From positions 7,871-15,850 of the forward strand of contig DMCD01000083.1 of the NCBI GenBank assembly GCA_003445895.1: 7,980 bases of DNA, written 5' to 3'. This stretch comes from Lachnoclostridium sp. (GTDB lineage Bacteria > Bacillota > Clostridia > Lachnospirales > Lachnospiraceae). The position numbers and the translations under genes are program-made. Below are positions 1 through 5,714 of the stretch, one piece after another; position 1 is the stretch's first letter; every line of letters starts with the position of its first letter. The notes under the pieces are model-generated. The model searched no databases, was not told the origin of the DNA, and saw nothing but the letters and a program-made list of their open reading frames with translations.

Positions 1-231
1 GGTTCAAGGAAATCTACTCCTTATGCAGCACAGATGGCTGCAGAAACTGCTACCAAGGCAGCACTTATTCATGGATTAAAGACTGTTGATGTTATGGTAA
101 AGGGACCGGGTTCCGGCCGTGAAGCTGCTATTCGTGCGCTCCAGGCCTGCGGCCTTGAAGTAACAAGCATTCGTGATGTGACGCCGGTTCCGCACAATGG
201 CTGCCGTCCGCCGAAGCGCAGAAGAGTCTGA
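1..231 (+). CDS. rpsK: 30S ribosomal protein S11, 3' part (5'-truncated by window edge)
   Basis: S11 is a small-subunit platform protein that contacts 16S rRNA near the mRNA exit and E site. The reading frame is open from base 1 (GGT TCA AGG AAA...) and ends at TGA 229-231. It gives the C-terminal 76 residues of a protein usually about 130 long, so roughly the first 50 residues lie outside the window. The visible part begins [15 protein letters not shown] and carries the S11 signatures [14 protein letters not shown] and the basic tail [11 protein letters not shown]. The ATG at 34 is an internal methionine, not the start: the S11 similarity continues upstream of it. The next gene, rpsD, starts 21 bases after the stop, as expected in the alpha operon. 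The identity is secure; only the missing 5' end limits the entry. Confidence 0.97.
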   Translation, partial: GSRKSTPYAAQMAAETATKAALIHGLKTVDVMVKGPGSGREAAIRALQACGLEVTSIRDVTPVPHNGCRPPKRRRV

Positions 232-237
232 TTTATT

Positions 238-255
238 AGGAGGTGCATTACCGTG
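238..255 (+). promoter_or_regulatory. Ribosome binding site with GTG start of rpsD
   Basis: A full AGGAGG lies at 238-243, nine bases before GTG 253-255. No in-frame ATG nearby would give the conserved S4 N-terminus, so this site fixes a GTG start for a highly expressed ribosomal protein gene. Confidence 0.85.
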
Positions 256-846
256 GCAGTAGATAGAGTTCCTGTACTTAAAAGATGTAGATCTCTTGAC
301 CTGGATCCTGTATTCCTGGGAATCGACAAGAAATCCAAGAGAGAGTCCAAGAGAGCCAACAGAAAGCTTAGCGAATACGGCGTACAGCTGCGCGAGAAGC
401 AGAAGGCTAAGTTTATCTATGGTGTGTTAGAGAAGCCGTTCAGAAATTATTATGCAAGAGCTACCAAGATGAGAGGCCAGGTTGGTACCAACCTTATGGT
501 CCTTCTTGAGAGCAGACTGGACAATGTTCTGTTCCGCATGGGAATCGGACGTACCAGAAAAGAGTCCAGACAGATCGTAGACCACAGACATGTGCTTGTT
601 AACGGCAAGTGCGTGAATATCCCGTCTTATCAGGTAAAGGCCGGCGATGTGATCGAGATCAAGGAGAAGTTCAAGTCCGCACAGAGATATAAGGACATCC
701 TTGAGGTGACCGGCGGACGTATGGTTCCGGCATGGCTTGAGGTTGATATCGAGAACCTGAAGGGTACTGTTAAGCAGATGCCGACCAGAGATGAGATCGA
801 TGTTCCGGTTGACGAGATGGCTATCGTCGAGCTCTATTCCAAGTAA
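253..846 (+). CDS. rpsD: 30S ribosomal protein S4
   Basis: S4 is a primary 16S rRNA binding protein that nucleates assembly of the small subunit body and helps keep decoding accurate. The product is 197 residues, close to the usual 200-210. The N-terminal S4 domain includes YGVQLREKQKAKFIYGVLEK and FRNYYARA (about residues 42-75). The S4 RNA-binding fold follows from about residue 87 (SRLDNVLFRMGIGRTRKESRQIV, then HVLVNGKCVNIPSYQVKAGDVIEI). The start is GTG with a strong AGGAGG. The N-terminus, MAVDRVPVLKRC, differs from the common MARYTGP form and has a single cysteine near residue 12, so it is not a four-cysteine zinc-type S4. It ends in tandem stops (TAA TAA, 844-849). In many bacteria S4 represses its own operon translationally; no such target can be recognised here. 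Confidence 0.97.
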   Translation: MAVDRVPVLKRCRSLDLDPVFLGIDKKSKRESKRANRKLSEYGVQLREKQKAKFIYGVLEKPFRNYYARATKMRGQVGTNLMVLLESRLDNVLFRMGIGRTRKESRQIVDHRHVLVNGKCVNIPSYQVKAGDVIEIKEKFKSAQRYKDILEVTGGRMVPAWLEVDIENLKGTVKQMPTRDEIDVPVDEMAIVELYSK

Positions 847-903
847 TAAATAATTGGAGCAATTGAACCGACCCACCGCAATGTTTCCCAAAAGGAGGGG
901 CAA

Positions 904-1872
904 ATGTTCGATTTCGAGAAACCGAAGATTGAAATTGCTGAGATCTCTGAAGACAAAAGCTATGGCAAGTTCGTGGTAGAACCGCTGGAGAGAGGATATG
1001 GTCTTACTCTGGGCAACTCCCTGAGAAGAATCATGCTTTCCTCCCTTCCGGGTGCTGCTGTAAGCCAGGTCAAGATCGACGGTGTGCTGCATGAATTCAG
1101 TTCCATCCCCGGTGTCAAGGAGGATGTGACTGAAATCATCATGAACATCAAGAGCCTTGCCATCAAGAATAACAGCATCGATGAAGAGCCGAAGAGCGCC
1201 TATATTGATTTCCAGGGCGAAGGCGTCGTCACCGCAGCTGATATCCATATAGCATCCAATGATGATATTGAGATCATGAATCCGGAACAGGTTATCGCCA
1301 CTTTAAGCGGCGGTCCTGACTGCCGGCTCTACATGGAGCTTACCATTACCAACGGACGCGGCTATGTCGGTGCGGACCGGAATAAGCGCGATGATCTCCC
1401 GATCGGAGTGATCGCCGTGGATTCCATCTATACACCGGTGGAGCGCGTCAACATGAATGTGGAGAATACCCGTGTAGGTCAGATGACAGACTATGACAAG
1501 CTGACCCTGGAGGTATATACCAACGGAACGCTGGCTCCCGATGAGGCCCTTAGCCTTGCGGCAAAGGTTCTCAGCGAGCACCTGAACCTCTTCATCAACC
1601 TTTCCGACAGCGCGAAGGTTGTGGAGGTTATGGCGGACAAGCCGGACAGCGATACAGACAAGGCTCTGGAGATGAATATCGACGAGCTGGAACTGTCTGT
1701 ACGTTCCTACAACTGCCTGAAGAGAGCAGGAATCAATACTGTGGAGGAACTCTGCGACAGAACTCCCGAGGATATGATGAAAGTCAGAAACCTCGGAAGA
1801 AAGTCCCTGGAGGAGGTCCTCACAAAGCTGAAGGAGCTGAACCTTTCCCTCAAGCCGAGCGAAGAGGTTTAA
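904..1872 (+). CDS. rpoA: DNA-directed RNA polymerase subunit alpha
   Basis: The alpha dimer scaffolds assembly of beta and beta' in RNA polymerase, and its C-terminal domain contacts UP elements and activators. The product is 322 residues, near the family norm of 315-330. The N-terminal dimerisation/assembly domain (about 1-230) includes [23 protein letters not shown]42 matches the E. coli R45 assembly residue. A short acidic linker (around [13 protein letters not shown]) leads to the helix-hairpin-helix C-terminal domain (about 250-316). The DNA-contacting set is intact: R267, N270, C271, L272, K273, G298, K300, S301, each two above its E. coli number. AAGGAGG at 892-898, five bases before the ATG, supports the start. 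It lies 57 bases after rpsD and 85 before rplQ, as expected for the alpha operon. Confidence 0.98.
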   Translation: MFDFEKPKIEIAEISEDKSYGKFVVEPLERGYGLTLGNSLRRIMLSSLPGAAVSQVKIDGVLHEFSSIPGVKEDVTEIIMNIKSLAIKNNSIDEEPKSAYIDFQGEGVVTAADIHIASNDDIEIMNPEQVIATLSGGPDCRLYMELTITNGRGYVGADRNKRDDLPIGVIAVDSIYTPVERVNMNVENTRVGQMTDYDKLTLEVYTNGTLAPDEALSLAAKVLSEHLNLFINLSDSAKVVEVMADKPDSDTDKALEMNIDELELSVRSYNCLKRAGINTVEELCDRTPEDMMKVRNLGRKSLEEVLTKLKELNLSLKPSEEV

Positions 1873-1895
1873 CTCAGAAAATCCAATGGATCAAC

Positions 1896-1936
1896 AGCAT
1901 CCGGCCAGTAAGCCCGTAAGTGCATGACCGGGTGTT
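1896..1936 (+). promoter_or_regulatory. Possible stem-loop in the rplQ leader
   Basis: Bases 1896-1904 (AGCATCCGG) can pair with 1928-1936 (CCGGGTGTT). This is a nine-pair stem with two G-U pairs and a 23-base loop. It ends four bases before the AAGGAGG of rplQ, and no U-tract follows, so it is not a terminator. It could mark an RNA processing site or a translational control element, or it could be chance. Only the pairing is seen; any role is inference. Confidence 0.35.
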
Positions 1937-1940
1937 CCAC

Positions 1941-1960
1941 AAGGAGGAAGAATTATCATG
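1941..1960 (+). promoter_or_regulatory. Ribosome binding site of rplQ
   Basis: AAGGAGG at 1941-1947 lies ten bases before ATG 1958. The match to the 16S rRNA tail is strong and agrees with the conserved L17 N-terminus [18 protein letters not shown]. Confidence 0.85.
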
Positions 1961-2494
1961 GCAAAGTACAGAAAGCTTGGAAGAACTTCCAGCCAGAGAA
2001 AGGCTATGCTCAGAGGACTGGTTACCGCTCTTCTGAACAACGGCAAAGTAAGAACCACTGAGATGAGAGCAAAAGAAGCAAGAAAGATCGCTGAAGGTCT
2101 GATTGCCCTTGCTGTAAGAGAGAAAGATAACTTTGAGACCGTTACCGTTACCGCCAAGGTTCCGAAGAAGGACGCTGAGGGTAAGCGCGTAAAGGAAGTC
2201 AAGGATGGCAAGAAGGTTACCGTGTACGAAGAGGTACAGAAGGAAATCAAGAAGGATAAGCCGTCCAGACTGCATGCAAGAAGACAGATGCTCAAGGTTC
2301 TTTACGATGTGACTGAGGTTCCGACCGAAGGAACCGGCAGAAAGAAGAATACCAAGAAGGTTGATCTTCCGGCAAAGCTGTTCGATGAGATCGCTCCGAA
2401 GTATGTGAGCCGTAACGGCGGTTACACCAGAATCGTCAAGATCGGCCAGCGTAAGGGCGACGCTGCTATGGAAGTACTGCTCGAGCTGGTATAA
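1958..2494 (+). CDS. rplQ: 50S ribosomal protein L17 with internal insertion
   Basis: L17 is a large-subunit protein on the solvent side near the peptide exit tunnel. The N-terminal signature [26 protein letters not shown] and the C-terminal [25 protein letters not shown] are typical. The protein is 178 residues, against about 115-130 in most bacteria. The extra length is mainly one lysine-rich, beta-hairpin-like insertion at about residues 55-103 (bases 2120-2266), placed before the conserved LHARRQ. A smaller insertion (about 122-135, [14 protein letters not shown]) sits before LFDEIAPKY. The frame stays open throughout and the codon use matches the neighbours, so this is an in-frame extension and not an error. 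From memory, similar long L17 proteins occur in Lachnospiraceae. It is the last gene of the operon; a terminator begins 25 bases after its stop. Confidence 0.96.
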   Translation: MAKYRKLGRTSSQRKAMLRGLVTALLNNGKVRTTEMRAKEARKIAEGLIALAVREKDNFETVTVTAKVPKKDAEGKRVKEVKDGKKVTVYEEVQKEIKKDKPSRLHARRQMLKVLYDVTEVPTEGTGRKKNTKKVDLPAKLFDEIAPKYVSRNGGYTRIVKIGQRKGDAAMEVLLELV

Positions 2495-2518
2495 TCCGAA
2501 GCAGAATAGTGATTTCAG

Positions 2519-2555
2519 ATTCAGGATGAGAGGAAACTTTCATCCTGAATTTTTG
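2519..2555 (+). terminator. Intrinsic terminator after rplQ
   Basis: Bases 2519-2532 (ATTCAGGATGAGAG) pair with 2537-2550 (CTTTCATCCTGAAT) around a GAAA tetraloop at 2533-2536. The stem has 14 pairs with one G-U, and TTTTT (2550-2554) follows at once, then a further T-rich stretch. This is a textbook Rho-independent terminator ending the ribosomal/rpoA operon. Confidence 0.93.
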
Positions 2556-2611
2556 TATTTTCCGAATTGTCTTCCCGAAGAGTGCAAAACACCCATCCAT
2601 CCCTTTTTTTG

Positions 2612-2640
2612 TTGCACCTCATCAAGGAATGGGATAAAAT
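2612..2640 (+). promoter_or_regulatory. Predicted sigma-A promoter for glgA
   Basis: TTGCAC (2612-2617) and TAAAAT (2635-2640) are spaced exactly 17 bases apart, close to the TTGACA/TATAAT consensus. A T7 run (2604-2610) lies just before the -35 element. The predicted start point is near 2647, giving a leader of about 72 bases before glgA. It lies after the rplQ terminator, where a new promoter is needed. The assignment is from sequence match only. Confidence 0.65.
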
Positions 2641-2678
2641 GTATATCAGATGGGAGTATAATCTCCGATATGATATAC
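2641..2678. repeat. 38-bp imperfect palindrome at the glgA promoter start point
   Basis: GTATATCA (2641-2648) is mirrored exactly by TGATATAC (2671-2678). Inside these arms, AT/AT (2650-2651 with 2668-2669) and GGAG/CTCC (2653-2656 with 2663-2666) also pair, leaving two mismatches (2649/2670 and 2652/2667) and a central TATAAT. The element starts directly after the predicted -10 box and covers the likely transcription start. That placement suits a repressor operator; it could also fold as an RNA hairpin in the leader. No regulator can be named from the sequence. Confidence 0.6.
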
Positions 2679-2707
2679 GTAGTTTCAGGGTTGCATCGAA
2701 GATATGC

Positions 2708-2721
2708 GGAGGAAGACTATG
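2708..2721 (+). promoter_or_regulatory. Ribosome binding site deciding the glgA start
   Basis: GGAGG at 2708-2712 lies six bases before ATG 2719. An in-frame ATG at 2704 lies upstream of this site and would put it inside the coding region. The family N-terminus (MKNVLFVASEAVPFIKTGGL) also begins at 2719. Confidence 0.85.
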
Positions 2722-4164
2722 AAAAATGTTTTGTTTGTGGCATCAGAGGCAGTTCCGTTTATCAAGACAGGAGGACTGGCAGATGTTGTAGGAGCGCTTC
2801 CCAAGTGCTTTGATAAAAGATATTATGACGTGCGCGTGATGATACCGAAGTATCTCTGCATCAGTGAGAAGTACCGCAACGAGATGGAGTATGTCAATCA
2901 CTTCTATATGGACTACCTCGGGCAGAACCGCTATGTGGGCATTCTGCAGTATGTCTATGAGGGTGTAACATACTATTTCATCGATAATGAGAGCTATTTC
3001 TGGGGCAGCAAGCCCTACGGCGACTGGTTCTATGATCTGGAGAAGTTCTCCTTCTTCTGCAAGGCAGCGCTTTCATCCCTGCCGGTCATCGGATTCAAGC
3101 CCGACATTATCCACTGCCATGACTGGCAGACAGGCCTTATCCCGGTGCATCTGAAGGATAAGTTCCACGGCGGCGAGTTCTTCCGGGACATCAAGTCCGT
3201 GATGACCATCCACAACATGAAGTTCCAGGGCGTGTGGGACCTGAAGACGATCCAGAGATTCTCCGAGCTGCCGGATTATTATTTCACACCGGACAAGCTG
3301 GAAGCCTACAAGGACGGCAATCTCCTGAAGGGCGGCCTGGTATATGCCGACGCCATCACCACCGTCAGCAACACCTATGCGGATGAGATTAAGATGCCCT
3401 TCTACGGCGAGGGCCTGGACGGCCTGATGCGGGCCCGTGCCAACAATCTCCGCGGTATCCTGAACGGTATCGATTATGAGGAGTACAATCCGGAGACGGA
3501 TCAGCTGATCGCGAAGAATTACAGCAGAAAGAACTTCCGCAGAGAGAAGGCCAAGAATAAGCTGGCTCTCCAGGAGCGCCTGGGACTGCCTCAGGACGAT
3601 AAGAAGTTCATGATCGGCATTGTGTCCAGACTGACGGATCAGAAGGGCTTAGACCTGATTCAGTGCGTTCTGGACGATATCTGTTCCGATTCCGTACAGC
3701 TGGTGGTGCTGGGAACCGGCGATGACAAGTATGAGAACATGTTCCGGCACTATGACTGGAAGTACAATGACCGGGTGCGCGCGAACATCTATTATTCCGA
3801 TGAGCTGGCACACCAGATCTATGCCGCCAGCGATGCGTTCCTGATGCCGTCGCTCTTTGAGCCCTGCGGCCTGGGACAGCTGATTGCCCTGCGCTACGGT
3901 GCCCTTCCCATTGTCCGCGAGACCGGCGGCCTCCGGGATACGGTATGGCCCTACAATGAGTATGAGAATACCGGAACCGGATTCTCCTTTGCCAACTACA
4001 ATGCTCATGAGATGCTGGCCTGCATCCGCTATGCAGAGCATGTATACTATGACTGCAAGAGAGACTGGAACGGCATCGTCGATCGGGCGATGGGAACCGA
4101 CTTCTCCTGGAACGCCTCCGCGCTGAAGTATCAGGAGATGTATGACTGGCTGCTCGGCTATTGA
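2719..4164 (+). CDS. glgA: Glycogen synthase (ADP-glucose type, GT5)
   Basis: GlgA moves glucose from ADP-glucose to the non-reducing end of an alpha-1,4-glucan, building glycogen in the cytoplasm. The product is 481 residues, close to the usual 477-485. The ADP-glucose loop KTGGL is at 16-20 with LADVVGALPK after it. Further family blocks are HCHDWQTGLIPVHLK, MTIHNMKFQG, ILNGIDYEEYNPETD and GIVSRLTDQKGLDLI, which begins the second Rossmann domain. SLFEPCGLGQLIALRYGALPIVRETGGL supplies the conserved catalytic-site E and the C-terminal GGL. The start at 2719 is chosen over an in-frame ATG at 2704 because GGAGG lies between them. It is first in its apparent operon, with no other glycogen gene (glgC, glgB, glgP) visible. 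That isolation is unusual, since glgA often sits with glgC/glgD. Confidence 0.96.
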   Translation: MKNVLFVASEAVPFIKTGGLADVVGALPKCFDKRYYDVRVMIPKYLCISEKYRNEMEYVNHFYMDYLGQNRYVGILQYVYEGVTYYFIDNESYFWGSKPYGDWFYDLEKFSFFCKAALSSLPVIGFKPDIIHCHDWQTGLIPVHLKDKFHGGEFFRDIKSVMTIHNMKFQGVWDLKTIQRFSELPDYYFTPDKLEAYKDGNLLKGGLVYADAITTVSNTYADEIKMPFYGEGLDGLMRARANNLRGILNGIDYEEYNPETDQLIAKNYSRKNFRREKAKNKLALQERLGLPQDDKKFMIGIVSRLTDQKGLDLIQCVLDDICSDSVQLVVLGTGDDKYENMFRHYDWKYNDRVRANIYYSDELAHQIYAASDAFLMPSLFEPCGLGQLIALRYGALPIVRETGGLRDTVWPYNEYENTGTGFSFANYNAHEMLACIRYAEHVYYDCKRDWNGIVDRAMGTDFSWNASALKYQEMYDWLLGY

Positions 4165-4178
4165 TATCCGGTGCAGGT

Positions 4179-4192
4179 AAGGAGGACCTTTG
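4179..4192 (+). promoter_or_regulatory. Ribosome binding site with TTG start of the DUF212 gene
   Basis: AAGGAGG at 4179-4185 lies four bases before TTG 4190. The spacing is short but the match is full. The GTG at 4194 is out of frame and the next in-frame ATG (4243) would cut into the conserved N-terminal helix, so TTG is the best start. Confidence 0.65.
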
Positions 4193-4657
4193 GGTGATAT
4201 AGTACACGGAATTCTTCAGAATCAGGCGCTGGTCAGCGGTGCGATGGGATGGTTCATCGCCCAGGCGCTGAAGACGATCATTGACCTGTTTCTGAATCGT
4301 TCCTTTAATCCGGAGAGAATGTGGGGCTCGGGCGGCATGCCCAGTTCCCACTCCTCCACCGTATGTGCGCTGGCCGTGGCGTCGCTTCTGCGGTACGGCA
4401 TTCAGAGTTTTGAGTTTGCGATAAGCTTTCTCTTCGGCATCGTGGTCATGCACGATGCGATGGGAGTGCGCCGGGAAACCGGAAAACAGGCGCAGGTACT
4501 GAATAAGCTGCTGTTTGAGGATTTTCTGAATCTGGACGGGGAGATCCTTGCGGAGAAGCTGAAGGAGTATGTGGGGCACACGCCGCTGCAGGTGGCCTGC
4601 GGAGCGGTGCTCGGCATTGTTATCGCGCTGGTGATCAACACATTTTACCTTCCATAA
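4190..4657 (+). CDS. DUF212 / divergent PAP2 family membrane protein
   Basis: This 155-residue protein matches the DUF212 family, which includes B. subtilis YuiD. The family is distantly related to PAP2-type acid phosphatases and haloperoxidases, and its reaction is not known. Seen here are GGMPSSHSST (48-57), HDAMGVRRETGKQAQVLN (88-105) and the late GHTPLQV (129-135), the three conserved family blocks. Hydrophobic stretches at about 12-34, 57-69, 73-88 and 132-152 point to an integral membrane protein. Length is normal for the family (about 150-160). The start is TTG. The gene is 25 bases after glgA and 29 before the lipoprotein gene, so it is probably co-transcribed with both. A lipid or polyprenyl phosphate substrate would be a guess from the PAP2 relationship only. 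Confidence 0.88.
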   Translation: MGDIVHGILQNQALVSGAMGWFIAQALKTIIDLFLNRSFNPERMWGSGGMPSSHSSTVCALAVASLLRYGIQSFEFAISFLFGIVVMHDAMGVRRETGKQAQVLNKLLFEDFLNLDGEILAEKLKEYVGHTPLQVACGAVLGIVIALVINTFYLP

Positions 4658-4686
4658 TCTGGACGTACAGAATACGGGAACTGAAT

Positions 4687-5670
4687 ATGAAGAAGAGATG
4701 GTTATGGAGTGCCGGAGCACTGTATGCTGCGGCACTCTGTTTTGCGGTTATGACAGGATGTGCCGGTAAGGCCCCCCAGGCGGTCCAGCCGGAGGAGATT
4801 GCGGGCTACAGCGAGGCCCAGGTCCGTGTGATCGCTTCTTCCGAGCGGAACCGCTACGAGGATGTGCTGACGTCCGAGATCTGGCAGGCGGCCGGACAGG
4901 GCGAGGAGAACGGCTTCATGAAGGACCTGGTGCAGGGACTTAGGGAATTCATGGAGGAGCTGAAGGTGGTCAGCTATATCGCCGAAGACCAGGGGACGGT
5001 GCTTACGGATACGGAAGAAAAGGCCATGGCGGGCGCCGCGGAGGAGTATTACAATTCTCTCGCCCAGAGCGATATTGAGGCCATGGGACTGACCCAGGAT
5101 GAGATCGTGCAGCTGTACCGGGAATACTGTCTGGCCCAGAAGTTCGCCGCCGGCCTGGCCCGCCAGGATGACCTGGAGGTCAGCGACAGTGAGGCGAAGG
5201 TCATTCATGTGCTGGTGGCAGCCACGGAAAGCCGGGATACGGCCCAGCGATTCCGCGACATGGCAGTTTCCGAGGGGGCAAACTTCCGGAACTGTGCCGG
5301 AGAACTGGGAATTCCGGTGCGGGAGATGAGTCCGGGCAGAGGGCAGGCCTTCGATGAGGACTCCAGGGCGCTGGAGGAGGCGGAATTTGCCCTGACGGCG
5401 GGACAGGTGAGTGAAGTGCTGGAGATCGGCGGCACCTGTTATGTGGTATACTGTGAAAATGACTATGACGAGGAAGCGACCAGGGAGCGGAAGGAACGGA
5501 TCGCCGCGGCCCGGGTGGAGAGCGCATTCCGCCGTATCTACGAGGCCTACGCCGACAGAGTTGTGGTTTCGATGGATGAGGGGATCTTTGACCGCCTGGA
5601 TCTGGCGGGAAAGAGCTATGCGGGAAAGTCGGATTTCTTCCGCGTCTATAATAAATACAAGCTCCAGTAG
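4687..5670 (+). CDS. Lipoprotein, SurA/PrsA-like with parvulin-like domain
   Basis: This is probably an extracytoplasmic, membrane-anchored folding factor. The product is 327 residues. Residues 1-24 are a lipoprotein signal peptide (MKKRW, a hydrophobic core, then VMTGC), with C25 as the likely lipidated cysteine; M at -3 is less usual than L. A helical, acidic region (about 40-160) with LTDTEEKAM, EEYYNSL and LTQDEIVQLYREYCLAQKF resembles the SurA/trigger-factor C-like chaperone part. Residues 166-258 look like a parvulin peptidyl-prolyl isomerase domain (SDSEAKVIHVLVA, AQRFRDMAVSEGANF, AEFALTAGQVSEVLEIGGTCYVVY), but the usual GGDLG block is degenerate. A helical tail follows. The ribosome site is weak (GGGA, 4676-4679). 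It ends 44 bases before ecfA1. Isomerase activity is uncertain; a chaperone-only role is possible. Confidence 0.8.
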   Translation: MKKRWLWSAGALYAAALCFAVMTGCAGKAPQAVQPEEIAGYSEAQVRVIASSERNRYEDVLTSEIWQAAGQGEENGFMKDLVQGLREFMEELKVVSYIAEDQGTVLTDTEEKAMAGAAEEYYNSLAQSDIEAMGLTQDEIVQLYREYCLAQKFAAGLARQDDLEVSDSEAKVIHVLVAATESRDTAQRFRDMAVSEGANFRNCAGELGIPVREMSPGRGQAFDEDSRALEEAEFALTAGQVSEVLEIGGTCYVVYCENDYDEEATRERKERIAAARVESAFRRIYEAYADRVVVSMDEGIFDRLDLAGKSYAGKSDFFRVYNKYKLQ

Positions 5671-5679
5671 GGGCAGCGA

Positions 5680-5696
5680 AGAGAAGGCAGTTCTCT
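5680..5696 (+). other. Small inverted repeat between the lipoprotein gene and ecfA1
   Basis: AGAGAA (5680-5685) pairs with TTCTCT (5691-5696) around a five-base loop. No U-tract follows, so it is not an intrinsic terminator. It sits directly before GGAAAG (5697-5702), the only ribosome-binding candidate for ecfA1, and might affect access to it. A six-pair stem can easily arise by chance. Confidence 0.3.
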
Positions 5697-5714
5697 GGAA
5701 AGCGTGATGAAACA

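Noticed and set aside
427..1248. 273-residue open frame on the - strand
   Set aside because: It is antisense to rpsD and rpoA, two certain genes, and has no domain of its own.
1886..1927. 13-residue open frame (MDQQHPASKPVSA) in the rpoA-rplQ gap
   Set aside because: It has no ribosome site at a workable distance, and such short frames are expected by chance. The gap is better explained by RNA structure.
2657..2662. TATAAT in the palindrome as a second glgA promoter
   Set aside because: No -35 match lies at 16-18 bases upstream and there is no TGn extension. It forms the loop of the palindrome instead.
2495..2718. Riboswitch or other named leader RNA before glgA
   Set aside because: Apart from the rplQ terminator, promoter and palindrome, no known riboswitch core is recognisable, and no terminator/antiterminator pair lies before glgA.
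2526..2813. 95-residue + strand open frame before glgA
   Set aside because: It begins inside the terminator hairpin, runs through the promoter and palindrome, and ends inside glgA in another frame. It has no ribosome site.
3608..4735. 375-residue open frame on the - strand
   Set aside because: It spans the 3' part of glgA and the DUF212 gene in reverse. It is arginine/serine/histidine-rich with no family signature.
5647..5652. TATAAT inside the end of the lipoprotein gene as an ecfA1 promoter
   Set aside because: No acceptable -35 element occurs 16-18 bases upstream (GAAAGT at 17) and there is no extended -10. It encodes conserved-looking protein.
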